Shown here in pieces: positions 7,997 through 15,773 of a DNA stretch of 37,059 nucleotides. The stretch's first letter is position 1. Each line of letters starts with the position of its first letter. The DNA comes from Elainella saxicola E1 (GTDB lineage: Bacteria > Cyanobacteriota > Cyanobacteriia > Elainellales > Elainellaceae). The stretch spans positions 21,875-58,933 of the forward strand of contig LUGL01000054.1 of the NCBI GenBank assembly GCA_002796835.1, given 5' to 3'. A model generated the notes under the pieces. It searched no databases. It had not been told where the DNA came from and was given only the letters and a program-made list of their open reading frames with translations. The translations under genes and the position numbers were made by a program.

Positions 7997-8103
7997 GGGT
8001 CTCAGTGCTTCGGCAAAAAGTAGAGTTTGAATGGTAGCTCAAATTTTTTTTGCTGCACCGTAGAGTTTTAGATTTGCAATGCTCTACCTAATCCCATGCT
8101 CAG

Positions 8104-8907
8104 CTAATCTTCGGTACTAAATTGCTGAGCTACTTTGGTTTTGGCAGGCGATCGCATCGTCACAGGCGATAGTTGGGTGCCTTCTAGCTGCCGGGTTGTG
8201 TTGAGCATCTGCAAACTTTCAATCAGCGCATTGCAAACGATCGCTTCAGTTTCCCGATCGAGCATCAGCCGGAAGCAGTCGGCCAACTCAGCCGCAGTCA
8301 TGGGTAAGGGCAAATGAGCCGCCATAACGGCACGGGTGGTTTGCCGTACGGCGATCAGGCGTTTTAGCGGATCAGTATGGGAGAAATCAGCCAGCCATTG
8401 TTGAAACTGAGTCTCTGGGCCAAAGTAAATGGGAGTGCGGCGGCTGAAAAACTGCCACACCAAAAAGCTGCCGATCGCCAAAATTCCCAACCCTTCCAGC
8501 AAGATACTGGTTGCCAGCCAATGCTGATCCGCTTCTACCCAAACTGCCGTTGCCAAGTAGGTGCTGCCCAAGGCTGCAAAGCCTGCTAAAGTCGCCAATG
8601 TGAGCGATCGGTTCGATCGGTTGACCAGTTTGCGCCAGCCCTGCCAGGGCAATTTTAATCGTCTTTGCTGCGCTAAATACACGCCGCTCATCACGCCCAA
8701 TCCAACAGCGATCGACAGAAACCACTGCCAGATCAAAACCCAGAGCAGCAACAAACCTAAGCTGCCCAAGATCCAACTTTTTTGGGACGCAATCCGACGC
8801 GACAAGCGCTGTAGCCGCTTTTGGGAGGCAGGCGGTAGAATGGCTTGCAGTTGATGCATCTGGTGATGCAGCTCGGACGAAATCCGGGTTAAGGCGTTGG
8901 TTTTCAC
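8104..8907 (-). CDS. Uncharacterised multi-pass membrane protein
   Basis: This 267-residue protein has a basic, helical N-terminus (about residues 1-45, many Arg/Gln/Leu), then about four transmembrane helices: two closely spaced at 46-80 (WILGSLGLLLLWVL and FLSIAVGLGVMSGVYLAQ), one near 103-125 (LATLAGFAALGSTYLATAV) and one near 133-155 (LLEGLGILAIGSFLVWQFF). The C-terminal 110 residues are soluble and helical (DPLKRLIAVRQTTRAVM, ADCFRLMLDRETEAIVCNALIE), like an armadillo/HEAT-type fold. I believe related proteins occur throughout cyanobacteria without known function. It lies upstream of thyX on the same strand with a 107-base gap, so co-transcription is possible but not shown. Confidence 0.8.
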   Translation of the reverse strand: MKTNALTRISSELHHQMHQLQAILPPASQKRLQRLSRRIASQKSWILGSLGLLLLWVLIWQWFLSIAVGLGVMSGVYLAQQRRLKLPWQGWRKLVNRSNRSLTLATLAGFAALGSTYLATAVWVEADQHWLATSILLEGLGILAIGSFLVWQFFSRRTPIYFGPETQFQQWLADFSHTDPLKRLIAVRQTTRAVMAAHLPLPMTAAELADCFRLMLDRETEAIVCNALIESLQMLNTTRQLEGTQLSPVTMRSPAKTKVAQQFSTED

Positions 8908-9035
8908 GGGGACTGCGGTTAAATCAATTTGAATCGGCTTTTGATTAAGAGCATACCAAGGCTACCTGCTATCCCGCACGTTTCAACCTAATCCGTTTAA
9001 GAAAATCAATTAGGAAGCTTAGAGAGGGGCGATCG

Positions 9036-9392
9036 ATGTCGGCTTATGATGTAATTTACACGATCGTCCAACAAATTCCGGTCGGCAAAGTCGCTACCTA
9101 TGGTCAGATCGCTGAGTTAGCCAACATGCCAGGACAGGCCCGATTAGTCGGTTATGCACTTTATCGAGTGGCCCCCCATCAAGCAGTTCCTTGGCATCGG
9201 GTAATCAACGCTAAAGGGGAAATCTCTCAGTCTCCCTTTCGACATGGCGATGATAATTTGCAGCGAGCCTTACTGGAACAAGAGGGAATTCAATTTTCTC
9301 CATCAGGAAAGATTCGCTTACGGGATTACCGTTGGCAGCCAATCGATCTGCATCCTGACTTAACTTCTGAAACGAGCTACCAGTCTTCCTGA
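9036..9392 (+). CDS. Alkyltransferase-like (ATL) protein, MGMT family without active-site cysteine
   Basis: This 118-residue protein is the DNA-binding and lesion-binding domain of O6-alkylguanine DNA alkyltransferases. The active-site motif PCHRV is PWHRV (W53 instead of Cys), so it cannot accept an alkyl group. ATL proteins of this kind bind O6-alkylguanine and pass the lesion to nucleotide excision repair. Supporting features are VPVGKVATYGQIA-like start (IPVGKVATYGQIA, with the DNA-intercalating Tyr22), the arginine finger in ARLVGYAL (R36) and the HRVINAKGEIS strand. The ATG at 9036 is preceded by GAGGGGCG at good spacing. The 3' end overlaps the convergent gene by 16 bases. Confidence 0.92.
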   Translation: MSAYDVIYTIVQQIPVGKVATYGQIAELANMPGQARLVGYALYRVAPHQAVPWHRVINAKGEISQSPFRHGDDNLQRALLEQEGIQFSPSGKIRLRDYRWQPIDLHPDLTSETSYQSS

Positions 9393-10177
9393 TTGCGCCG
9401 CCGCTTTTCGATCGCGCCTTTTTCCGGTGCTGGTGGGCGGTTAGGGCGTCTGGGTCCATTGCGTCTGGGTTCATCACGCTGATCCGGATAATAACGGTCT
9501 GCTCGATCGCGGTCATCTTGAGAGTAAGCGTCTGGGGGTTGATTCAAACGGCGGCTGACTTCCAGGAAAATATCTTTACGCACATAGGGATAATCCGAGA
9601 CCCAAACATCGGAATCGGAAACATAAACATCCGAAATCTGCATAATTCGGCTTAAGTCAGGCCGATTGGAGAGCACCAGCATTTCGGCAATGTCACCCCG
9701 TCGGATCGATCGATGCGCTTTTTGCAGAGGAGCCTGAACCGTCGTAACGAATCCAGTATCGTCTTCGATCTCCAAATTGATCCGACGTTCGCGGTTTTCA
9801 ATGACGACAAGATCGCCCTGCTTATTGACTGTTTCTTCCTGCCCGACCAATTCTTCAGTAATGAAAAGATCTACTACTTCACCCCGAAAAAAGCCGCTAT
9901 ATTTGTACTTACGAAACTCAAGATTCTGTCGAGTAGCGTGATAGACTGGCTGCCACAACCAATACAACCCCGTTGCGCTTCCCAAAAAAGCAAAGATGAT
10001 TTGGAACTGATCATCCGAGAAATAGGCAAGAATTAAGACTACAACAACTGATGCGACCGAGATGAGGACACGCTGCAAAATATCTTGGAACTTGCCCCAA
10101 TAGTGGCGGTATTGGTCGGCAGTTGCGGTGCGAGGAACGAGTTCTTCAAACTTTTTGCGTGTAATCGGGATTAACAT
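9377..10177 (-). CDS. Conserved cyanobacterial two-helix membrane protein, function unknown
   Basis: The start is placed at MLIPITRKKFEELVP (10177), five codons inside the longest frame, because this N-terminus looks like that of related cyanobacterial proteins as I remember them; the first in-frame ATG at 10192 is the alternative. The product has about 266 residues. After a soluble N-terminus there are two adjacent membrane helices (VLISVASVVVVLILAYFSD and FQIIFAFLGSATGLYWLW), then a soluble beta-rich domain with INLEIEDDTGFVTTVQAP and an SDVYVSDSDVWVSDYPYV stretch. The last 50 residues are low-complexity and rich in Arg, Asp and Pro. Such proteins are sometimes labelled phosphate ABC transporter permease, but I see no permease features. 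Its 3' end overlaps the ATL gene by 16 bases. Confidence 0.8.
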   Translation of the reverse strand: MLIPITRKKFEELVPRTATADQYRHYWGKFQDILQRVLISVASVVVVLILAYFSDDQFQIIFAFLGSATGLYWLWQPVYHATRQNLEFRKYKYSGFFRGEVVDLFITEELVGQEETVNKQGDLVVIENRERRINLEIEDDTGFVTTVQAPLQKAHRSIRRGDIAEMLVLSNRPDLSRIMQISDVYVSDSDVWVSDYPYVRKDIFLEVSRRLNQPPDAYSQDDRDRADRYYPDQRDEPRRNGPRRPNRPPAPEKGAIEKRRRNQEDW

Positions 10178-10329
10178 AGCCAGCTGAATCAAGAGCCAAA
10201 CGTGAGTTGCCTGATGATACTACCTTACTGTGTTGGTTCTGAAATTGGCGCGATCGTCTTTAGTAAAGCACCGATCGCCCAAACGATAAAGGTAGAAACA
10301 CTGATTTTTCGGCAGCCACTACAAAATTG

Positions 10330-10525
10330 GGCCTGAAAGTTCCGTATATCTTTCGACGTGAGAATCAGGCTGGAAAAGACAGAATGAACTCACTTCTGGA
10401 GAACGCGATTCGGACGGCCAGACAACTAGGGGGCAATTGAGTTGTCTGTGTTCTTCCGGCTAGGAAAGCGTCCTTACAGGTGGACTGCCTGACCTTGGGG
10501 GCTTATGAGGTCAGGCAATTTTTTA
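10330..10525 (+). ncRNA. Candidate structured RNA: attenuator-like leader or small RNA with twin GGGGGC loops
   Basis: The 447-base gap 10193-10639 has no plausible gene but ends in a strong plus-strand terminator with no gene upstream on that strand, which implies a short RNA. Hairpin A: CAGACAACT (10419-10427) pairs perfectly with AGTTGTCTG (10440-10448). Hairpin B is the terminator: TGCCTGACCT (10486-10495) pairs with AGGTCAGGCA (10508-10517). Both loops are exactly 12 bases and alike: AGGGGGCAATTG and TGGGGGCTTATG. A possible outer stem joins GGACG (10412-10416) to CGTCC (10469-10473) around hairpin A. In addition GCCTGA (10331-10336), TCAGGC (10365-10370), GCCTGA (10487-10492) and TCAGGC (10511-10516) alternate, so the second could pair with the third and block the terminator. 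I found no convincing promoter; TATATC at 10345-10350 is the only -10-like box. The extent is approximate. Confidence 0.5.
10486..10525 (+). terminator. Strong Rho-independent terminator
   Basis: A perfect 10-base-pair stem (10486-10495 with 10508-10517) and a 12-base loop are followed by ATTTTTTATT (10518-10527). It stands 115 bases upstream of the sulfotransferase-glycosyltransferase gene and has no plus-strand protein gene before it. An in-frame ATG at 10505 would lie in the loop of this hairpin, which argues against it being the start of the following gene. Confidence 0.9.
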
Positions 10526-10639
10526 TTGACCCTTCAGTCTGTTGTTCGAAACATCAAATTTAGTTTCTGCGAATCTCGCTCCAAGATTAATGCAGAGACT
10601 CCTTGTTACTTCTGCATTTCAAGTCAATTCTGGGTTGTT

Positions 10640-12556
10640 ATGTCAGGTCAGCAGTTTCCCCGCCGCACTCCTCACTTCATCATTATTGGGGCCCAAAAGT
10701 GCGGAACAACTTCTTTCTATCGAAATTTACTGAGACATCCACAGATAGTGTCTGCCTCTAAGAAAGAAGTGCATTTTTTTGATGTGAACTTTGCTCAGGG
10801 AATTGATTGGTATTTAGATCATTTTCCACCCATTGCAGCTGATGATCCTCTGATTACAGGTGAAGCTAGCCCTTACTACCTGTTCCATCCGCTTGTTCCA
10901 GAGCGAGTCGCAAAGTTTTCTCCAGCTATCCGCTTGATTGTGCTACTTCGAAATCCGATCGATCGGGCAATTTCTCATTACTATCACCAACATCGCCGAG
11001 GTGAAGAAACTCAAACTTTTTTATCTGCAATTGAGCTCGAAAATCAAAGACTTGAAAAAGAAGAAGCACGAATTCTTGCGGATCATGACTACGAAAGTAA
11101 TACTCATCGAAACTGTAGTTATCTTACTCGTGGTCGCTATATCGAACAGCTCCAGCGCTGGATGAAGTTCTTTCCAAAAGAACAATTCCTAATTCTGAAA
11201 AGCGAAACTTTGTTTGCTGACCCAACCGCCATCATGCAGCAAAGCTTTCAATTTTTAGGGCTGGAACCTTACGATCTTGACCAATTTGAAGTCTTTAATC
11301 AAGGCAATTACGAACCCCTAGATACTCAGACACGACGCAGATTAGCTGAGTATTTTCAACCCTATAATCAAAAACTCGAACAATTTTTACAAATGCAATT
11401 CGATTGGGAAATGACTAATCCAAACTCGCTCGAAATGCAGCAACAGACGGGCCAGGTATCTCATCAAAAGCCTGCGCTGACTCTAGAGCGAGCTAAACAA
11501 AAGTTAGAGCAATCCCGAGTTTGGCTGAATCAATTTCAATCTAGCTCATTTGAAATCCCATCTATAGCTAAAACTGAGATCAAAAACTTGCCAAATCTAG
11601 CTTTCATTACCTGTATTGAACCAGGCTATTTGGAAGCACAATCCCTGCTGCTCTATGAGAGTATTCGTCGTCATACAGGCCGATTTCGTCATTGTCCGAT
11701 CTATGCGTTTTCTCCTAGACCGGGCTACACACTCTCACACATAATGCGCAAACGGTTAGAACAGTTAGAGGTGATTTATAGCGATCGACCCTTAAATACC
11801 CGACTACCCTTTTTTTCAATGGCAAATAAAGCTGCCGCTTGTGCAGAAGTTGAAGCGCAAGGACAGCATGAAATCCTGGTGTGGCTAGATAGCGATACGT
11901 TATTCTTCCGGGAACCTCAACAATTTGACTTACCTGATTTTTTTGATGTTGCAGTACGACCAATCAATCGAAAACGAAACTGCACCTCTGGCCTAGTCAA
12001 TCATCCATTTGATGCTTATTGGCGAACGCTCTGCCAATATGGGCAACTCGACTACAACGACCTGCCGTTTCTCGAAACCTGTGTAGATAGAAAGATTATC
12101 AAAGCCTGTTACAACGCCGGTTTAATTGTTGTGCGTTCCCAGAAGGCCATTTTCAGGCAATGGTTTGAGTTATTACAAAAAAGCGTTGATGGAGGCTTCG
12201 ACCCAAGAGTGGATTTGGTGTGGGATAACGATCAACCTGCTTTATCGATCGCGATTTGGAGAAATACGAAAAAAGTTAATATCCTTGAGCCTGTTTATAA
12301 CTACAACATTCGAGCAATTGACAATCCACCTCAGCAGAAAATGCTCGAAAGCTCTCTCCCATTAGTTCATATCCACTATCACAAGACGTTCAATTTCGAA
12401 TATCTCGACAGGAACCCTCTGTTGCAGCCTGATTTTGAACTGGAGGAATCTCTGAAGTCATGGCTGCTACCCAGGTTGCCCATTGATAAACCATTTCCTG
12501 AAACTGACTTATCTCAGTCCTCTCTTTGCTTCACTTCTAGTCTGCTTCACTCCTAG
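10640..12556 (+). CDS. Sulfotransferase-glycosyltransferase fusion protein
   Basis: Two enzymes are fused in about 638 residues. The N-terminal half is a PAPS-dependent sulfotransferase of the Sulfotransfer_1/heparan type: the 5'-phosphosulfate loop is IIGAQKCGTTSFYRNLL (about 14-30) and the 3'-phosphate motif is VLLRNPIDRAISHYY (101-115). A short helix with LEQSRVWLNQFQ (from residue 289) links it to a C-terminal domain that begins LAFITCIEPGYLEAQSLLL and has WLDSDTLFF with a DxD motif (417-419), typical of a GT-A glycosyltransferase. The likely job is to sulfate and build a surface glycan or glycolipid. The start at 10640 (MSGQQFPRRT) is chosen because the sulfotransferase fold begins there and a longer frame would start inside the terminator at 10486-10525; the ribosome binding site is weak. 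The next gene follows after 23 bases and has the same two domain types in reverse order. Confidence 0.88.
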   Translation: MSGQQFPRRTPHFIIIGAQKCGTTSFYRNLLRHPQIVSASKKEVHFFDVNFAQGIDWYLDHFPPIAADDPLITGEASPYYLFHPLVPERVAKFSPAIRLIVLLRNPIDRAISHYYHQHRRGEETQTFLSAIELENQRLEKEEARILADHDYESNTHRNCSYLTRGRYIEQLQRWMKFFPKEQFLILKSETLFADPTAIMQQSFQFLGLEPYDLDQFEVFNQGNYEPLDTQTRRRLAEYFQPYNQKLEQFLQMQFDWEMTNPNSLEMQQQTGQVSHQKPALTLERAKQKLEQSRVWLNQFQSSSFEIPSIAKTEIKNLPNLAFITCIEPGYLEAQSLLLYESIRRHTGRFRHCPIYAFSPRPGYTLSHIMRKRLEQLEVIYSDRPLNTRLPFFSMANKAAACAEVEAQGQHEILVWLDSDTLFFREPQQFDLPDFFDVAVRPINRKRNCTSGLVNHPFDAYWRTLCQYGQLDYNDLPFLETCVDRKIIKACYNAGLIVVRSQKAIFRQWFELLQKSVDGGFDPRVDLVWDNDQPALSIAIWRNTKKVNILEPVYNYNIRAIDNPPQQKMLESSLPLVHIHYHKTFNFEYLDRNPLLQPDFELEESLKSWLLPRLPIDKPFPETDLSQSSLCFTSSLLHS

Positions 12557-12579
12557 TCTATTGAGTCATCTTTAATATT

Positions 12580-14487
12580 ATGCGGATCGTAGCTTTACTC
12601 ACTGTTAGAAATGAAGAACTGCATCTAGCCAGATGTCTGAAGCACTTGCAGCATGAAGGCATTGAAACCTGTTTGATCGACAATGGCTCAACCGATCGCA
12701 CGTTAGAAATTGCTCAACAATTTATTGGTCATGGTGTAGTCAGGATCGAGCGCATTCCTTACACTGGCGCTTTTGATTTAGAAGCAATTTTGAAAAATGA
12801 GGAGCGATTAGCCCAGGAAATTGACGCAGACTGGTTTATTCATCATGATGCAGATGAAATTCGGCAGGCTCCTTCGCCATACTCAACGCTTCGGGAAGCC
12901 ATTGCAGCAGTCGATGCCCAGGGATATAACGCGATCAATTTTGATGAATTCGTCTTTTTGCCAACCCAAAGGAACGAGGCTTTTGAACAAACAGACTATG
13001 TTCAAACCATGCGTTATTACTATTTTTTTGAGCCCTACCCAATACGACGAGTTAACGCCTGGAAGAAAAATCAGGCCCTGAACTTGCATCGTTCGGGAGG
13101 CCATCATGTGGAATTTGCTGATCAAAAAATATTTCCCAGTTCCTTTATCCTACGGCATTACATTGTGCTCAGCCGTGCCCATGCGCTGAGGAAGTATGCA
13201 GGCTGCGTCTATGCCAAAACTCAGTTAGACCAGGGACAATCTTTGAAGCGAGCTGCTTTTTCACCGGACAAACTTTGTTTTCCTACCAAAGATCGACTTA
13301 AAGAAATATCCAATCATCAGGAATGGGATAGATCCGATCCTTGGAAAGAACATGAGTTTATCAATCCTGTCGGCGCAAATGCTGATTGCTCTGCTGACTA
13401 TATTAGAAGAGGCTTCCCGTGGAACATCTCTGCCAATGCCAACACGACTAATTTGACGTATGACATTACGAGTCCGGGTTGGGCAATGCCCATTATTGTA
13501 GGAGCACCGAGATCAGGAACAACACTGCTCCGTTTAATGCTGGATGCGCATCCTGATCTGGCGATTCCACCCGAAACTCACTTCATTCCTACGTTGCAAC
13601 ATCTCGATTCCAAGCAACCTCAGCGGGAAGCCTTTTACCACCGCTTGGTTACAGATATCCGATGGCAAGATTTTCACCTGTCCAATCAGGAGTTCTACGA
13701 TGCATTAATGGAAATCGAACCCTTTACCCTTTCCGCAGGACTGCGTTGTTTTTATCGGCTGTATACAGCTCGGTTAGGGAAACAGCGTTGGGGAGATAAA
13801 ACTCCTCCCTATGTGCTATCCCTTCAACAAATTCAGACGTTGCTACCAGAAGCGCATTTTATTCATATCATTCGAGATGGCAGAGATGCTGCTTTGTCGC
13901 TGCAAAATCTTTGGTGGGGGCCAGGACATGACCCAGAAGCGCAAGCGGCCCGCTGGCTATGGCGAATCCGGGAAGGAAGACAACAGGGACAATATTGTGC
14001 TCATTATCTGGAAGTGCGCTACGAAGAGCTAATTACCAATACAACCAAAGTTCTTCAAACCATTTGCGATTTTATCCAGCTGCCTTACCACCCGAATATG
14101 GAGGGTTATTATCAGTCAGCTGGCGATCGGCTAGATGAGTTTACTGACATTCGGGAGGGAGGGATCCTGCGAACCAAATCTGCTCGACTCGCATTATTTC
14201 AGCGAACAGCATCTCCACCCGATCCAACCCGGATTGGCCGTTGGCGATCGGAAATGAGTGCAACCGATCGAGCTAAATTTGAAGCGGTTGCGGGTCCAAT
14301 GCTGCGAGATTTAGGCTACATTCCCCCCTATCAGGCGATGGAATTGAAGCCACTGAGGTGGCAGTCCTTGTGTCCATCCTCGACTCATTTACAGGCAATC
14401 AAAGCAGATTTAGAGCGATCGCGCATCTGGCTCCAGCAAGTGCAAATGCACCTCAATCCGTCGAGCTACTCTTGCTTAGCAAAATAA
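12580..14487 (+). CDS. Glycosyltransferase (GT2)-sulfotransferase fusion protein
   Basis: In this 635-residue protein the order of the previous gene is reversed. Residues 1 to about 290 are a GT2-like glycosyltransferase: [20 protein letters not shown], the nucleotide motif [10 protein letters not shown] and a DxD as HHDADEI (D90, D92). From about residue 300 a sulfotransferase domain follows: PAPS loop [17 protein letters not shown] (305-321) and 3'-phosphate motif [14 protein letters not shown]. The C-terminus carries [12 protein letters not shown] (from residue 611), nearly the same helix as LEQSRVWLNQFQ after the sulfotransferase domain of the upstream gene. The 23-base gap suggests one transcript. 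The role is probably synthesis of a sulfated glycan or glycolipid; the substrate is unknown. The last 22 bases overlap the convergent moaC. Confidence 0.9.
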   Translation: MRIVALLTVRNEELHLARCLKHLQHEGIETCLIDNGSTDRTLEIAQQFIGHGVVRIERIPYTGAFDLEAILKNEERLAQEIDADWFIHHDADEIRQAPSPYSTLREAIAAVDAQGYNAINFDEFVFLPTQRNEAFEQTDYVQTMRYYYFFEPYPIRRVNAWKKNQALNLHRSGGHHVEFADQKIFPSSFILRHYIVLSRAHALRKYAGCVYAKTQLDQGQSLKRAAFSPDKLCFPTKDRLKEISNHQEWDRSDPWKEHEFINPVGANADCSADYIRRGFPWNISANANTTNLTYDITSPGWAMPIIVGAPRSGTTLLRLMLDAHPDLAIPPETHFIPTLQHLDSKQPQREAFYHRLVTDIRWQDFHLSNQEFYDALMEIEPFTLSAGLRCFYRLYTARLGKQRWGDKTPPYVLSLQQIQTLLPEAHFIHIIRDGRDAALSLQNLWWGPGHDPEAQAARWLWRIREGRQQGQYCAHYLEVRYEELITNTTKVLQTICDFIQLPYHPNMEGYYQSAGDRLDEFTDIREGGILRTKSARLALFQRTASPPDPTRIGRWRSEMSATDRAKFEAVAGPMLRDLGYIPPYQAMELKPLRWQSLCPSSTHLQAIKADLERSRIWLQQVQMHLNPSSYSCLAK

Positions 14488-14984
14488 TCGCCTGACTTGC
14501 CGCCCGTTTTCTGAACGAGGTGAATTCCTTCAATCTGTATCGATTTTTCCAGAGCTTTTGCCATGTCATAGAGCGTTAAGGCTGCTACTGAAACTGCGGT
14601 GAGGGCTTCCATTTCTACGCCTGTTTCCGCTTTCGTTCTCACCTCAGCCTGAATCTGGTAGCCCGGTAAGCTGGGATCGGCTGTAATTTGCACCTCAACT
14701 TTGCTGATAGGCAGCGGATGACAAAGCGGGATGAGATTGGCGGTTTGCTTGGCTGCCATGATACCAGCCAGTCTTGCTGTGCCTAACACGTCACCTTTAG
14801 GCGCATTGCCTGCTTCGATCGTCTCCAGGGTGCTAGTCAGCATTCGGACCTGAGCTGTTGCAATAGCCGATCGAACGGTACTCTGCTTTTCAGTCACATC
14901 GACCATTTGGGCTTGGCCTTGGCGATCGAGGTGAGTCAGGGTAGCTGGAGCATTGCGAATAGAAGAATCGGGCAAATCAGCCAT
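14466..14984 (-). CDS. moaC: Cyclic pyranopterin monophosphate synthase MoaC
   Basis: MoaC acts after MoaA in molybdenum-cofactor synthesis and forms cyclic pyranopterin monophosphate. The 172-residue product has the full set of family motifs: [14 protein letters not shown], the catalytic-lysine segment [25 protein letters not shown], the [21 protein letters not shown] helix that holds the catalytic Asp, and KTGGKSGD near the end. A ribosome binding site (AAGGCAAC) precedes the ATG. No other moa or moe gene is in the window. The gene is divergent from rpmG and overlaps the preceding fusion gene tail to tail by 22 bases. Confidence 0.96.
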   Translation of the reverse strand: MADLPDSSIRNAPATLTHLDRQGQAQMVDVTEKQSTVRSAIATAQVRMLTSTLETIEAGNAPKGDVLGTARLAGIMAAKQTANLIPLCHPLPISKVEVQITADPSLPGYQIQAEVRTKAETGVEMEALTAVSVAALTLYDMAKALEKSIQIEGIHLVQKTGGKSGDYFAKQE

Positions 14985-15060
14985 GGTGTTGCCTTGTGAG
15001 AGATGAACTATCTAAACCAATGTAGCGAACTCAAAGTTTGCTTTCCGATCGATCTGGCTG

Positions 15061-15107
15061 ATTGGTTGGACCAATATTTGCACAACTGAAGAATCGTATG
15101 AAATAAT
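15061..15107 (+). promoter_or_regulatory. Candidate promoter of the rpmG-rpsR-RNase cluster with adjacent inverted repeat
   Basis: TTGCAC (15078-15083) and AATAAT (15102-15107) are 18 bases apart and resemble -35 and -10 boxes; transcription would start near 15114, 36 bases before rpmG. Directly upstream is the perfect inverted repeat ATTGGT-TGG-ACCAAT (15061-15075), which could bind a regulator for this promoter or for divergent moaC. Confidence 0.4.
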
Positions 15108-15149
15108 AGGAGATTGTGTTTAATTGTCGCCAAGCGCAGTTTTAGAGAT

Positions 15150-15341
15150 ATGGCTAAGAAGGGCAACCGCATTACTATCACGTTGGAGTGCACCGAGTGC
15201 CGGACGAATCCTGACAAGCGATCGCCCGGGGTTTCGCGCTACACTTCCTCCAAAAACCGTCGAACCACGACTGGTCGTCTGGAATTGAAAAAATTCTGTC
15301 CCCATTGCAACAAGCACACGACTCATAAGGAAATCAAGTAA
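15150..15341 (+). CDS. rpmG: 50S ribosomal protein L33
   Basis: L33 is a small protein of the large ribosomal subunit near the E site. The ATG at 15150 gives the expected 63 residues starting [14 protein letters not shown], with AGAG just upstream as ribosome binding site. Two cysteine pairs are present (CTEC and CPHC), so this is the zinc-binding form. The usual central segment TSSKNRRTT and the basic C-terminus KHTTHKEIK are intact. It is followed by rpsR after 122 bases, a common cyanobacterial arrangement. Confidence 0.97.
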   Translation: MAKKGNRITITLECTECRTNPDKRSPGVSRYTSSKNRRTTTGRLELKKFCPHCNKHTTHKEIK

Positions 15342-15463
15342 TTCTGGGATAGGGCGGTAATGATCAGTCTTGCCAGCTCAGCACCAACTATCCGCACTTG
15401 AAGAAGCTGCGGCTTGTTTTGTATCGGTTAATTTTTTGTAGATTCAAAGCTAGGACACTCTCT

Positions 15464-15679
15464 ATGACTTATTTTCGTCGTCGCGTTTCTCCCATCAAAC
15501 CCGGTGAGCCGATTGATTACAAAGATGTCGATCTGCTACGCAAGTTCATCACCGAGCGTGGTAAAATTTTGCCCCGCCGTATTACTGGTCTGACTGCAAA
15601 ACAGCAGCGTGATCTGACTCAGGCGATCAAGCGGGCTCGCATTGTGGCATTGTTGCCGTTTATTAACCGTGAGGGCTAG
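15464..15679 (+). CDS. rpsR: 30S ribosomal protein S18
   Basis: S18 binds the platform of the small subunit next to S6. The start at 15464 ([14 protein letters not shown]) gives 71 residues, the normal length, and has AGGA about 10 bases upstream. The family core is clear: [33 protein letters not shown], followed by the basic helix [13 protein letters not shown]. It is the middle gene of rpmG-rpsR-exonuclease. Confidence 0.97.
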   Translation: MTYFRRRVSPIKPGEPIDYKDVDLLRKFITERGKILPRRITGLTAKQQRDLTQAIKRARIVALLPFINREG

Positions 15680-15773
15680 GAAAATCCAGGTAGGGGACTG
15701 GACAAACTGCATCTCATCAGGCTGGACCGATCGATCGTAATCACTTTCGTTTACCCCACACCCGCGCAAACTC

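Noticed and set aside
10330-10525. Identity of the leader RNA as 6S RNA, SRP RNA, tmRNA, RNase P RNA or a B12 riboswitch
   Set aside because: The diagnostic sequence marks of these RNAs that I know (for example the SRP GGAA tetraloop region, the RNase P GAGGAAAGTCC box, the B12 box GCCACTG) are not there.
10505-10639. Longer start for the sulfotransferase fusion (ATG at 10505)
   Set aside because: The ATG falls inside the loop of a strong terminator and the added 45 residues precede the sulfotransferase fold without resemblance to it.
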